Of a stretch of 64,000 nucleotides of DNA, positions 26,258 to 34,894 are shown in pieces. Within the stretch, counting starts at the first letter, position 1. The number at the start of each line of letters is the position of its first letter. Below the pieces are notes generated by a model that searched no databases, was not told the origin of the DNA, and saw only the letters and a list, made by a program, of their open reading frames with translations. Both the position numbers and the translations under genes were made by a program. Source of the stretch: Streptomyces buecherae (GTDB lineage Bacteria > Actinomycetota > Actinomycetes > Streptomycetales > Streptomycetaceae); NCBI RefSeq assembly GCF_014295035.1, contig NZ_CP060404.1, forward strand, positions 1,654,001 to 1,718,000, given 5' to 3'.

Positions 26258-26866
26258 TCAGCCTCCCTGGCTCGCGCGGGCGGCGGCCAGGCGCACCGCG
26301 TCCATGATGGCCTCGTAGCCGGTGCAGCGGCACAGGTTGCCGGCCAGCGCCTCGCGGATGTCCTCGTCGGACGGCTCGCTGGTGCGCTCCAGGAGTTCGT
26401 CGGCGGCCACCAGCAGGCCCGGGGTGCAGAAGCCGCACTGCACGGCGCCGGCGTCCAGGAACGCCTGTTGGATCGGGGCGAGTTCGCTGTTGGCCGGGTC
26501 AGCGGGGCTGGCCTGCCAGCTCCGGGCCGCGGCGAGGTCGGTGCCGGGGGCGGGCTCGGGGGTGTCCGGGGGCGGCGCGGGCGTGTCGTGGGTCGCGGGC
26601 CGGTCGGCGGCCCGCTGCCTGGCGTGGTCCGCCAGGCCCTCGACGGTGAGCACCTCGCGCTCGTGGGCCTGGCCGGCGGCCACCAGGCAGGCGCAGACCG
26701 GGACGCCGTCCAGGCGCACCGTGCACGAGCCGCACTCGCCCTGTTCACAGGCGTTCTTGGAGCCGGGCAGACCGAGCCGCTCGCGCAGCACGTACAGCAG
26801 GCTCTCGCCCTCCCACACGTCGTCCGCCGTCTGCGGGCGTCCGTTGACCGTCAGGTTCACGCGCAT
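26258..26866 (-). CDS. Xanthine dehydrogenase, [2Fe-2S] subunit
   Basis: 202 residues. The plant-type ferredoxin cluster is CEQGECGSCTVRLDGVPVCAC, shown here in pieces as CEQGECGSC and VCAC, and the second cluster is CGFCTPG with CRCTGY. Between them sits a Pro/Ala-rich insert of ~45 residues (THDTPAPPPDTPEPAPG in part), longer than the usual short connector. It passes electrons from the Mo site to FAD. It overlaps the FAD subunit gene by 10 nt. Confidence 0.93.
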   Translation of the reverse strand: MRVNLTVNGRPQTADDVWEGESLLYVLRERLGLPGSKNACEQGECGSCTVRLDGVPVCACLVAAGQAHEREVLTVEGLADHARQRAADRPATHDTPAPPPDTPEPAPGTDLAAARSWQASPADPANSELAPIQQAFLDAGAVQCGFCTPGLLVAADELLERTSEPSDEDIREALAGNLCRCTGYEAIMDAVRLAAARASQGG

Positions 26867-27759
26867 CGCGGTGCGCCTCCTTCCGTGCTGCCGATCTGGT
26901 CCCGGTAGCTCTCCCAGGCCCAGCCGAGGGTGCGGCGGGCCAGCACCGCCACCGCGTGCCGGCGGTAGGCGGCGGTGCCGCGCACGTCGTCGATGGGGTT
27001 GCAGGCGCCGGCGGCCAGCTCGGCGAACTCACGGACGAGCCCCTGCGGCAACGGCTCGCCGCTGGCCCACAGGTCGGCGTCGGCGAGGGCGGCGGCCAGA
27101 AACTCCTCGGCCGTCCTGGCGCGCACCGGGGTCGGCGCGGCCGAGCCGATGCCGGTGCCGACGCGGCGCTGTTCCGGGTGGAGCGCGAGCCCGAAGGCGC
27201 AGACGGCGATCACCATGGCGTTGCGGGTGCCGACCTTGGCGAACTGCTGCGGGCCGGTGGCCCGGGTGATCCGTACCGCCCTGATCAGCTCGTCCGGCTC
27301 CAGGGCGGAGCGCTTGACGCCGGTGAAGAAGTCGTCGATGGGGATCAGCCGGGTACCGCGCACCGACTCCGCCTCCACCTCGGCGCCGGCGGCCAGCAGC
27401 GCGGGGTGGCAGTCCCCGGCCGGTGACGCCGCGCCCAGGTTGCCGCCCACGCTGCCGCGGTTGCGGATCTGCGGCGAGCCCACGGTGTGGGCGGCGAGCG
27501 CCAGACCGGGCAGTTCGGCGCGCAGGTGCGTCATGATGCGCGTGTACGGGACGGCCGCGCCGAGCCGTACCCGCTCGTCGCCCACCTCCCAGGTGTACAG
27601 GTCGGCGACGCGGGTCAGGTCGATGAGGTGGGCGGGACGGCGGTGGTCGAAGTTGATCTCGACCATGACGTCCGTGCCGCCCGCGATGGGCACCGCCGAA
27701 GGGTGCTCCGCCTTCGCGGCGAGCGCTTCCCCCCAGGTTGTGGGGCGCAGGAAGTCCAT
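26857..27759 (-). CDS. Xanthine dehydrogenase, FAD-binding subunit
   Basis: 300 residues. PIAGGTDVMVEINFDHRRP and SPQIRNRGSVGGNLGAASPAGDCHP (the latter quoted only as landmark NRGSVGGNLG) are the two FAD-contact loops of the CO dehydrogenase flavoprotein family. ATG 27759 is the first gene of the purine operon, facing pucR. The enzyme hands electrons to NAD+. Confidence 0.92.
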   Translation of the reverse strand: MDFLRPTTWGEALAAKAEHPSAVPIAGGTDVMVEINFDHRRPAHLIDLTRVADLYTWEVGDERVRLGAAVPYTRIMTHLRAELPGLALAAHTVGSPQIRNRGSVGGNLGAASPAGDCHPALLAAGAEVEAESVRGTRLIPIDDFFTGVKRSALEPDELIRAVRITRATGPQQFAKVGTRNAMVIAVCAFGLALHPEQRRVGTGIGSAAPTPVRARTAEEFLAAALADADLWASGEPLPQGLVREFAELAAGACNPIDDVRGTAAYRRHAVAVLARRTLGWAWESYRDQIGSTEGGAPRCA

Positions 27760-28146
27760 GGATGTGCTCTTCTCGGATAGCGGGGCTGCGAAGCGGGCCC
27801 GCGAGGCCCGCCGGGCGGATGGTCATTCCTGTTCACGCGGCCTGCCTCCAGTACACCGAGGTGCGACACGCCCGGTGCAGTCACCGAACGCATGAAGCGG
27901 TTGGCTGGCCAGCGGCCCGGTCTTGTAGATTCGAACGAACGGCGTGGAGTGCCTGCCCTGGCGTTCACCCCACCTGACCTGCGTCACGGGTACCCCGTAC
28001 GGGCCGGCCGCCACGACCGCGCCGCCCGGCGGGGCCGCCCACCGCGCCGTGCCCCCACCCCGGGCGCCCCACCCCCGGGCGCCCCCGCCCCGGCTCCCCG
28101 GCCGAGCCGGGCGCCCGCCCCACGAGACAGATCGGCTGACGAGACG
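27760..28146. promoter_or_regulatory. Divergent control region of the purine operon and pucR
   Basis: 387 nt between the divergent XDH and PucR genes. The segment 27825-27960 is less G+C-rich than the rest and should carry promoters in both directions; TAGATT at 27926-27931 is a -10-like hexamer for the rightward gene. A Pro-coding, C-rich stretch follows (28030-28110) with a repeated CCCCGGGCGCCCC. I cannot define the PucR operator by eye. Confidence 0.45.
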
Positions 28147-29832
28147 ATGCGGCTGCGCGCACTGCTGGACACCGACGCCCTTGGCCTGCGCCTGCTCGGC
28201 GGCGAGGAGGAGCTCGACCGCACCGTGCGCGGCGTGATGACCACCGACCTACGCGACCCCAGCCGCTACCTGTCCGGCGGCGAGCTGGTCCTCACCGGCC
28301 TCGCCTGGCACCGCGAGCCGGCCGACTCGGAGCGGTTCGTCCGCATCCTGACGGCCGCCGGGGTCGCCGGGCTGGCGGCCGGCGAGGCCGAGCTGGGCTC
28401 CGTCCCCGAGGACCTGATGGTCGCGTGCGCCCGGCACCGGCTGCCGCTGTTCTCGGTGGTCGAGGACGTATCGTTCGCGTCGATCACCGAACACGTGGTG
28501 CGGCAGGTCTCCAGCGAACGGGCCGGGGACCTGGCCGCCGTCGTGGACCGGCACCGCAGGCTGATGAGCGCGGGCCCGGCGGGCGGCGGCCCCGAGGCGG
28601 TGCTCGACCTGCTCGGCAGCGACCTGGACCTGCGCGCGTGGGTGCTGTCCGCGACGGGGCGCCAGATCGCGGGCTCGGCGCTCGCGGGCCAGGGCCCCGC
28701 GCTGCCCGCCGCGCTGCGGGCCCGGCTGGCCGGCGAACACCTGGCCGCCGTACGGGCCGGGCGCCGCTGGCCGCACCGGGTCACCGCCGGCGCGGGCACC
28801 ACCTACTCCCTCTTCCCGGTCGGCGGCGGTGACCGCGAGGCGCCGCGCGAGGGGCACGAGGTGCGCCAGACGGTGCTCTCGGAGTGGCTGCTCGTGGTGG
28901 AGGCCGACGCCGGCGACTGGCCCGCAGAACGGCTCGACCTGCTCCAGGGCGTCACCCAGCTGATCGCCGTCGAGCGCGACCGCCGGGACGCGGCCCGCAC
29001 GGTGCGCCGCCGGCTCGCCCAGGAGGTCCTCGAACTGGTGCAGGCGAGCGCCCCGCCCGCGGAGATCGCCGCGCGGCTGCGGGTCGCGGCCCCGGTGCTG
29101 CTGCCGGGGCTCGGCACCGCGCCGCACTGGCAGGTGGTGGTCGCCCGCGTCGAGTGGTCGGGCGCCGGGGTCGCCGGCGGCCCGGTCGCCCAGGCGCTCC
29201 TGGAGGAGATCTTGGTGGACCCGACGGCGCCCGGGCCCGAACCGTCCGACCGGATCGCGGTGGCGCACACCGGCGACGAGGCGGTGGCCCTGGTGCCGCT
29301 GCCGGCGCTGGCCGGTGACGCGCCGGACGCCGAACCGGCGGTGCGCGCGGACGCGCTGCTCGCGGCGGTACGCGAACCCCTGGCGCACGGCCTGGCCGAC
29401 GACGGCCGGCTCACCATCGGGGTGAGCGCCGCCGTGCTGTCGGCCGAGGGGCTGCGCGGCGCGGTGGAGGAGGCCCGGCACGCGCGCCGGGTCGCCGCGG
29501 CCCGCCCCGGCAGCGTGTGCGCGGCCGGCCACCAGGAGCTGGCCTCGCACGTCCTGCTGCTGCCGTTCGTCCCCGACGACGTACGGCGCGCCTTCACGGC
29601 CCGGCTGCTCGACCCGCTCCGCGAGTACGACCGCCGCCACCGCGCCGAACTCGTCCCCACCCTGGAGGCGTTCCTCGCCGCCGACGGGTCCTGGACCCGC
29701 TGCGCGACCCGCCTCCACCTGCACGTCAACACGTTGCGCTACCGCGTCGGCCGCATCGAGCAGCTCACCGGCCGCGACCTGTCCCGCCTTGAGGACAAGC
29801 TGGACTTCTTCCTGGCCCTGCGGCTGGGCTGA
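28147..29832 (+). CDS. pucR: PucR-family transcriptional regulator of purine catabolism
   Basis: 561 residues from ATG 28147 (MRLRALLDTDALGLRLLGG). The N-terminal PucR domain includes VMTTDLRDPSRYLSGGELVLTG; the C-terminal HTH_30 domain is SWTRCATRLHLHVNTLRYRVGRIEQLTG, represented by its core LHLHVNTLRYRVGRIE. A longer frame to 27892 is open but is Pro-rich and non-coding in style. Divergent arrangement with the XDH operon strongly suggests it controls that operon, probably in response to a purine intermediate. Confidence 0.9.
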   Translation: MRLRALLDTDALGLRLLGGEEELDRTVRGVMTTDLRDPSRYLSGGELVLTGLAWHREPADSERFVRILTAAGVAGLAAGEAELGSVPEDLMVACARHRLPLFSVVEDVSFASITEHVVRQVSSERAGDLAAVVDRHRRLMSAGPAGGGPEAVLDLLGSDLDLRAWVLSATGRQIAGSALAGQGPALPAALRARLAGEHLAAVRAGRRWPHRVTAGAGTTYSLFPVGGGDREAPREGHEVRQTVLSEWLLVVEADAGDWPAERLDLLQGVTQLIAVERDRRDAARTVRRRLAQEVLELVQASAPPAEIAARLRVAAPVLLPGLGTAPHWQVVVARVEWSGAGVAGGPVAQALLEEILVDPTAPGPEPSDRIAVAHTGDEAVALVPLPALAGDAPDAEPAVRADALLAAVREPLAHGLADDGRLTIGVSAAVLSAEGLRGAVEEARHARRVAAARPGSVCAAGHQELASHVLLLPFVPDDVRRAFTARLLDPLREYDRRHRAELVPTLEAFLAADGSWTRCATRLHLHVNTLRYRVGRIEQLTGRDLSRLEDKLDFFLALRLG

Positions 29833-29837
29833 CGACC

Positions 29838-29867
29838 CCGGCGGGGCGGCACGAGGCGCCCCGCCGG
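29838..29867 (+). terminator. Perfect hairpin after pucR
   Basis: Arms CCGGCGGGGCG (29838-29848) and CGCCCCGCCGG (29857-29867) pair perfectly over 11 bp with an 8-nt loop, 5 nt past the pucR stop. The next gene is convergent. Confidence 0.65.
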
Positions 29868-29988
29868 CGGGAGGCGGGCCGGGGCGCGGGCGCCGCGGGC
29901 GGGAGCGACGGGGCGTGGGCGCCGCGCGCCAGGGGCGGGCCGTGGGGCCGGCCAGGCCCGCTCAGCGCGCCCGGCGGCTGGCGCGCGC

Positions 29989-31620
29989 CTAGCGCGTGAG
30001 CACCAGCGCGTCGCCCACCGCGCGCTCGCCGGTGGCGTCCGACGGCATGGTGATGAGCTTGCCGTTCACGGCCATGGCCGACGAGCCGCCACCGTCCAGG
30101 TTCATCGCCTGCCGGGCCCCCAGCGACCGCATGAGCTGGGCCGTCTCGTGCAGGCCGAGGCCGTCGCTGTAACCGGGCTGGCGGCCGGCCGTGGTCACCA
30201 CGATCAGCCGGCCGCGGGCGTCCACGCCGACCGCCGTGCGCGGGTTGCGCTTGAGGCCCCAGGCGTACGCGAACGACGGCTCGTCCGCCCGGTCGATGCC
30301 GTCCGCCGCGAAGTCGACGGCCACCCTGCCGTCCCGCACCAGTCGCGGCCCGCCGCTGACGATGTCGTCACGGGAGCCGAGGCGCACCTGCCGGCCGTGC
30401 TCGTCGACGATGTTCTCCCGCACGGTCAGCCGCTGGCCGACCGCCGCGTGCTCCCGCAGCCACCGCTCCCCCTCGCCGATGCCGGCGAGCACGCTGCCGC
30501 CCGCGGGCACCGCGCCGCCGCGCGGGCGCAGCTCCAGCACCCGGCCCGAGCGGTCGAGTACGGCCTCCGCGCCGTCGCCGGCCGGGGTGGGCGCGCCGAG
30601 TTCGTCGGTGAACCGCACGATCTCGTCCGGGTCGGTGCACGTCACGTCGTGCAGCGGGCGCTCGGTGGGCAGGTCGCCGCCGGTGCCGCCGCAGTTGCGG
30701 ATCTTGCCGGGGACGCGGTTGACGCCGTCGACGACGGCGGACGCGTTGCCGGCGTGCACCCGCAGGCGGGTGCTCAGGTGGCGGAACTCGGGGCGCAGGC
30801 CGTCGCCGCGCAGCACCATCGCCACCCGGCCGTTGGTCGCGGCGCTCTGCAACTCGCCGTCGTACGCGGCGATGCCCGCCGCCGCTCCCGGCACCCCGTC
30901 GCGGCTTTCCATCACGAAGAACCCGGCGTTCACGGCGAGCAGCGCGCGGGAGCGGGCCGCCATGTCGCTGACGTTCTCGCGCCCCGCCACGTGGGTGCCG
31001 TAGGTGCCGCTGAGCTTCCCGCCGAACCGGGCCGGGTCGATGACGGCCACCTTGACCTGGGCCAGCCCGGTGCCGGGCGCGCCGTCGCCGCCGGTCCACT
31101 CGCTGACCGCGTCGAATCCGGCCGCCGCCAGGGCCTTGCGCCGCGCGTCGGCCTGGTTCTGCCCGCCGAAGGTGCCCACCCGGGTGCGTACGCCGAGCAG
31201 TCCGGTCCGGTCGGCGCCACGCGGCCAGGTCACGCGCTCCGCGCGGGGCTCGAAGCCCGCCGCGCGCAACTGGCCGGCCAGGGTGTCGGCCGCCGCCTCG
31301 GACAGCAGGTGGGCGCCGCCCGCGCCGCGCACGGTGACCGTCCAGTGGTCGGCGCCCGGCTTGCCGGCGATGACGCCCTGGTAGAGGTCGACCCCCGGCG
31401 CCAGCCGATCCCGGTCCCAACCGGCCACCGGCTTCGGCACACCGCCCCACCCACCCGCACGGGCCGCCTCCGCCGTGGGCACGCCGGACACGGCGCGGTG
31501 GGAGGCGGCGGCGCCCTGAGCGGTGGCGCCGGGCGCCACGAGCGCCGCGACGAGCACCGCCGCCAGCGCGGCAGGCCGCAGCGATCGAGAACGGCTGGAC
31601 ACCTTGAACACGTCGAACAC
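29989..31620 (-). CDS. Secreted phosphodiester glycosidase (NAGPA-like) with SPOR-like domain
   Basis: 543 residues from GTG 31620. A signal peptide (SLRPAALAAVLVAALVAPGATAQG in part) ends near residue 35. Residues ~90-175 (WTVTVRGAG, LAGQLRAAGFEPRAERV, GTFGGQNQADARRKALAAAGF) look like two SPOR-type peptidoglycan-binding repeats. The C-terminal ~330 residues carry the phosphodiester glycosidase fold: RALLAVNAGFFVM, KRNPRTAVGVDARGRLIVVT and AMNLDGGGSSAMAV. The family cleaves phosphodiester-linked GlcNAc. A cell-wall or teichoic-acid role is inferred. Confidence 0.85.
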   Translation of the reverse strand: MFDVFKVSSRSRSLRPAALAAVLVAALVAPGATAQGAAASHRAVSGVPTAEAARAGGWGGVPKPVAGWDRDRLAPGVDLYQGVIAGKPGADHWTVTVRGAGGAHLLSEAAADTLAGQLRAAGFEPRAERVTWPRGADRTGLLGVRTRVGTFGGQNQADARRKALAAAGFDAVSEWTGGDGAPGTGLAQVKVAVIDPARFGGKLSGTYGTHVAGRENVSDMAARSRALLAVNAGFFVMESRDGVPGAAAGIAAYDGELQSAATNGRVAMVLRGDGLRPEFRHLSTRLRVHAGNASAVVDGVNRVPGKIRNCGGTGGDLPTERPLHDVTCTDPDEIVRFTDELGAPTPAGDGAEAVLDRSGRVLELRPRGGAVPAGGSVLAGIGEGERWLREHAAVGQRLTVRENIVDEHGRQVRLGSRDDIVSGGPRLVRDGRVAVDFAADGIDRADEPSFAYAWGLKRNPRTAVGVDARGRLIVVTTAGRQPGYSDGLGLHETAQLMRSLGARQAMNLDGGGSSAMAVNGKLITMPSDATGERAVGDALVLTR

Positions 31621-32019
31621 TCCTCAGTCACTCTCCGCCGCACTGACGACCACAACCGGGCCCGCGCCGATCAGACCCGAACACCTTCAACCCGGCCCGG
31701 TCGCGCCGCCCCGTACGGTCGACGCCGCCTCGGTCCGACCGGCCGGACGTGGCACGCCACGGCCCGCCGTCGACCCCGCCCGGCGACGCCGGCTTGGCTG
31801 AGCCGCGACCCGCGACCCAGCCGGCACCCTCGCAGCGCCCCGGGACGCTCAGTGGTCACGCCGACGTCGCCGAGGTGAACATGCGGCGCGGCACCCGCTC
31901 CCCGGACGGCGCCCGGCCCCTCGGCTCGCCGCCATCGCCGCTGGTCAGGCCCGGAAGGGCTGGCGAGTCGTCCCGACGAGCCCGGGAGTTGGGCCCGGCG
32001 TGGGCCTACGGGGCGCCCC
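31621..32019. other. Intergenic region, no gene recognised
   Basis: Lies upstream of the leftward glycosidase gene and downstream of the leftward SDR gene. It should hold the glycosidase promoter near its left end. Frames crossing it are shadow-like and Pro/Arg-rich. No convincing hairpin or repeat was found. Confidence 0.4.
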
Positions 32020-32850
32020 TCACAGTGCGTGTCCGCCGGCCGCCTGCACCACCTGCCCCGTCACCCACCGCGCCTGCGCCGAGGCGAGGAAGACCACCAC
32101 GTCCGCGATCTCCGCCGGCTCCCCGACCCGGCGCAGCGGAATGTGCGGGATGACCTCCGCGACGAGCGCGTCGGACATCCAACCGGTCTGCACCGGCCCC
32201 GGCGCGACGGCGTTGACGCGCACGCCGTACGGCCCGAGTTCGATGGCCGCGGCCCGGGTGAACGCCTCCAGCGCGGCCTTGGACGTCCCGTAGGCGACCT
32301 GTCCGGGAAACGCCCGCGCCGCGTCCGTACTGAGGTTCACGACGGCACCACCGTGCGGCGCCGCGTCGCCGCCGGTACTCGCCGCGCCGGCCGCCGCACG
32401 CCGACGGCGGGCCAACTCCCCCGTCAGCAGCACGGGGCCGAAGAGGTTGGCACCGTAGGTCCGGGCCAGCGCCGCGTGGTCGAGGGTGAGCGTCTCGTCG
32501 GGGCCCTCGCAGTGCGCGGCGTTGTTGACGAGCACCGTCACGGGCCCGAGCCGCCGCTCGACCGCGTCGAAGAGTTCCCCCGCCGCCCCGGGCACGGCGA
32601 GATCCCGCTCGTACGTCATGACATCGGGCGCCCCCAGGTCGAGTAGCCCTTCCGCCACCCGCTCGGCCGCCTCGACACTGCCCGTGTGATGGTGCACCGT
32701 GACGCCGTCGGGAACCGGCGACCCGCCAGCGAAGTAGTGCACCGCGACCCGAGCCCCCTGAGCCGCGAACGCGGCGGCCACGGCGGCCCCGATGCCCTGG
32801 TGGGCCCCGGTGACGAGGACGGTCCTGTCGGTTAACTCCGTATCAATCAC
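32020..32850 (-). CDS. Short-chain dehydrogenase/reductase
   Basis: 276 residues from GTG 32850. The NAD(P)-binding VTGAHQGIG is at residues 13-21, NNAA follows, and the catalytic Ser (VVNLST), Tyr and Lys (VAYGTSKAALEAF) are in place, with GVRVNAVAPGPVQTGWM after them. A Gly/Ala-rich insert of ~15 residues precedes the Ser strand. Classical SDR; substrate unknown. No neighbour suggests a pathway. Confidence 0.88.
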   Translation of the reverse strand: MIDTELTDRTVLVTGAHQGIGAAVAAAFAAQGARVAVHYFAGGSPVPDGVTVHHHTGSVEAAERVAEGLLDLGAPDVMTYERDLAVPGAAGELFDAVERRLGPVTVLVNNAAHCEGPDETLTLDHAALARTYGANLFGPVLLTGELARRRRAAAGAASTGGDAAPHGGAVVNLSTDAARAFPGQVAYGTSKAALEAFTRAAAIELGPYGVRVNAVAPGPVQTGWMSDALVAEVIPHIPLRRVGEPAEIADVVVFLASAQARWVTGQVVQAAGGHAL

Positions 32851-33306
32851 CCGCCCAGCCTGCCACGGAGACCGGCGCCTCCCCTGGCCGCGCAGATCCG
32901 ACGCCGTGGCCCCGCCCGAGAGCGGGATCAGCTCATCGAGAGGGTCCGAGCACCAGGACCGCGCCGGCGGAGGAGGGCAGGAGACGGCTACCGCTAAGCG
33001 ACGATGCGGATTTGGGGGCTATCGCCACGGTGGTACCGCGATGGACGACGGTCGTACGGGCCTCAGCCGTCTCGGCGTTGAGTACGTATCGGCGCGATGG
33101 GGCTCGCCGCGTTTCGGGCAGTCACCCACGCGCGCATGCCGTCGCGCGGCAACACGTTGAACGGTAGAGCGGCGTTGGTTCCCGCCCACGAACCCGGCTC
33201 TCTATCGGATCGACTCATCATCACGGTGAGCGTGGCACTGCTCATCGGGGAAGCTGCTGGAGCGCAACGCTAGGCTGAACATCCTTGCTCGCCGGAGGGA
33301 TATGAC
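32851..33306. other. Intergenic region leading to CRISPR leader
   Basis: 456 nt without a supportable gene. From ~33160 rightward the base composition becomes visibly richer in A and T than the flanks. Short frames exist on both strands (for example 33063-33245 on the minus strand) but have neither a ribosome site nor a recognisable product. Confidence 0.4.
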
Positions 33307-33381
33307 ATGGGCGATTCGTCGTGGTTGGGCGATAGGTCGCGATCGATGGAAGTTGTAGAAAACCGGGTTCTCGCGAGGTAA
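33307..33381 (+). CDS. Possible 24-residue peptide ORF in the CRISPR leader
   Basis: ATG 33307 is preceded by GGAGGG at a good distance and reads MGDSSWLGDRSRSMEVVENR then VLAR before TAA. It ends 18 nt before the first CRISPR repeat. It has no recognised relative and may be fortuitous; a fragment of a former gene is equally possible. Confidence 0.2.
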   Translation: MGDSSWLGDRSRSMEVVENRVLAR

Positions 33382-33399
33382 GGCCCCAGGTCAATTGCT

Positions 33400-33549
33400 C
33401 TGGTCCCCGCGCGTGCGGGGATGGTCCCGACGGCTAGCCCTGCCCCCGGGACGACACATGCTGGTCCCCGCGCGTGCGGGGATGCTCCCGAGGCCGCCAC
33501 GACGGCGGAAGCGGGCTCGCCTGGTTCCCGCGCACGCGGGGCTTACCTC
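33400..33549 (+). CRISPR. Short orphan type I-E-like CRISPR remnant, three repeats
   Basis: Repeat 1 (33400-33428) and repeat 2 (33461-33489) differ by one base; each has the palindrome CCCCGCGCGTGCGGGG. Repeat 3 (33521-33549) is degenerate, keeping GGTTCCCGCGCACGCGGGG then diverging. Repeat length 29 with spacers of 32 and 31 nt is the type I-E geometry, and the repeat resembles E. coli GTTCCCCGC...GCGGGGATAA in orientation. This places the leader on the left, where DNA is AT-richer, and the decayed repeat at the far end as expected. No cas gene lies in the window. Confidence 0.8.
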
Positions 33550-33964
33550 CCAGCACCGGCAGCCCCCGACAGCCCCAACCACCCACCCGCCGGCGCGGCG
33601 CGCCCCCACCGAAGGCCAGCGAGCGCGCCAGCGACGCACCGCACCCCCGGGCACCCCGAGCCGTGTACGCGGGGGGCCACCTCAGCCCCGACGCCCCGCT
33701 GGCACCCCACCGAGCCCCGCAACAAGACCGGCCCCGCCAACCGCCCAACACCCCACCCAGACCGCCAATCCCCCCGCCCCACAACCCCGGCGCCCGCGCA
33801 TGCCCCGGGGCGATCTTCCTCTACCACTGCTCGACCGCCATTACCTGGTCAGAAGAGATCCAAGTTTGTGAATCAATTCACACCTACCCCTTGGCCGGGC
33901 CCTGTTTTCCGTGTTGAGATGCGCGCACGACTTCCGGCTCGATGGCGCGCTTGGGGAGGGCAAT
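33550..33964. other. C-rich, T-poor strand-asymmetric stretch with no gene
   Basis: From ~33555 to 33800 the + strand is dominated by C with T rare, giving Pro/Thr/Ala-rich or Gly/Arg-rich shadow frames. It then turns sharply AT-richer (33830-33910), a likely promoter for the following gene. No repeats matching the CRISPR units continue into it. Confidence 0.45.
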
Positions 33965-34807
33965 GTGGCGGACACCGCCATGTCACGTTCTGGATCGTCG
34001 GATTCCGAAGGAGAGCCAGGAGGCGGGCTCCATGCCGGACTGTTGGACGACCCTCTGCACACGGCGGTATGGCGGCTGCGTTCGCGCGGCTGCTGGCACG
34101 ACGCCGCGGAGTTGCTCAGCCCGCTGGCCGCGACCGATCCGGTTGCGGCCCGGTTGCGTAGCTCCGTACTGACCGAACAGTGCATGTTCACCGCGGGGAG
34201 TTGGGAGGCGGCCGAGGACGCGTTGCGGGCGGCGGAGGCCATCGCGCACACCGATGACGAGCGCGGGGCGGCGGCGTGCGAGCGCGGGCACCTGGCGTAC
34301 GCGGCCACGCTGTTCGGCAACCGGGACCGGGCGGACGAGGCCCGGGCCGCCCTGGGGCGGGCGGCGGCGCTGCTCGGCCCCGACTCCCGGACCCGCCCGC
34401 TGCTCGACTTCCGGCGCGGCCTGCTCGCCCAGCACCTGTCCAAGAACGCGTCCAGCGCCCAGGCCGCCTTTCAACGCGCCCACGCCGCGGCCCTGTCGCA
34501 CGGCGACGCGTTGCTGTCCTCCTTCACCTGGCGCCACCTCGCCGCGATGGCCGAGGAACGGGGCGACCGGGCCGAGGCCCGGCACGGGTTCGCCGAGTCG
34601 CTCAGGATTCGGGAGGAACTGGGCTACCTCATCGGCATCGCCCCCGCGCTGGTCGCGCTGGCCAGCGTCGAGTCCGAGCCGGAGGCGGCCCGGCTGCGCG
34701 CCGAGGCCGGGCGTCTGGTGCGGCTGCTGGGCGGAGTGCCGGCCTGGCTCGCGCGCCGGCTGCGGGCGATGGAGGCGGGACCCGAGGACAGCGCGGCGGC
34801 GGACTGA
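33965..34807 (+). CDS. TPR-like helical repeat protein, function unknown
   Basis: 280 residues from GTG 33965, chosen for the GGGGAGGG just upstream; ATG 33980 is an alternative. The body is Ala/Leu/Arg-rich with helix pairs of ~35-40 residues (WEAAEDALRAAEAIAHTDD, NRDRADEARAALGRAAALLG, SSAQAAFQRAHAAALSHGD, DRAEARHGFAESLRIREELG), the pattern of TPR repeats. No enzyme domain, signal or membrane segment is seen. It could be a scaffold or the separated sensor part of a regulator. Confidence 0.65.
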   Translation: MADTAMSRSGSSDSEGEPGGGLHAGLLDDPLHTAVWRLRSRGCWHDAAELLSPLAATDPVAARLRSSVLTEQCMFTAGSWEAAEDALRAAEAIAHTDDERGAAACERGHLAYAATLFGNRDRADEARAALGRAAALLGPDSRTRPLLDFRRGLLAQHLSKNASSAQAAFQRAHAAALSHGDALLSSFTWRHLAAMAEERGDRAEARHGFAESLRIREELGYLIGIAPALVALASVESEPEAARLRAEAGRLVRLLGGVPAWLARRLRAMEAGPEDSAAAD

Positions 34808-34894
34808 GCGGGCAGCGTACGGGGCCGGGAGAGGGTACGGGGCGGCCTGGCGCGGCGCGCGGGCGGACGCGGCGGCCCGCCCCGCGCCCCGGCC

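Noticed and set aside
33063..33245. 60-codon minus-strand ORF left of the CRISPR remnant
   Set aside because: No ribosome site, no recognisable product and no coupling to a neighbour.
33550..33880. Further CRISPR repeats beyond 33549
   Set aside because: No segment keeps the CCCGC...GCGGG stem at the 60-61-nt period.
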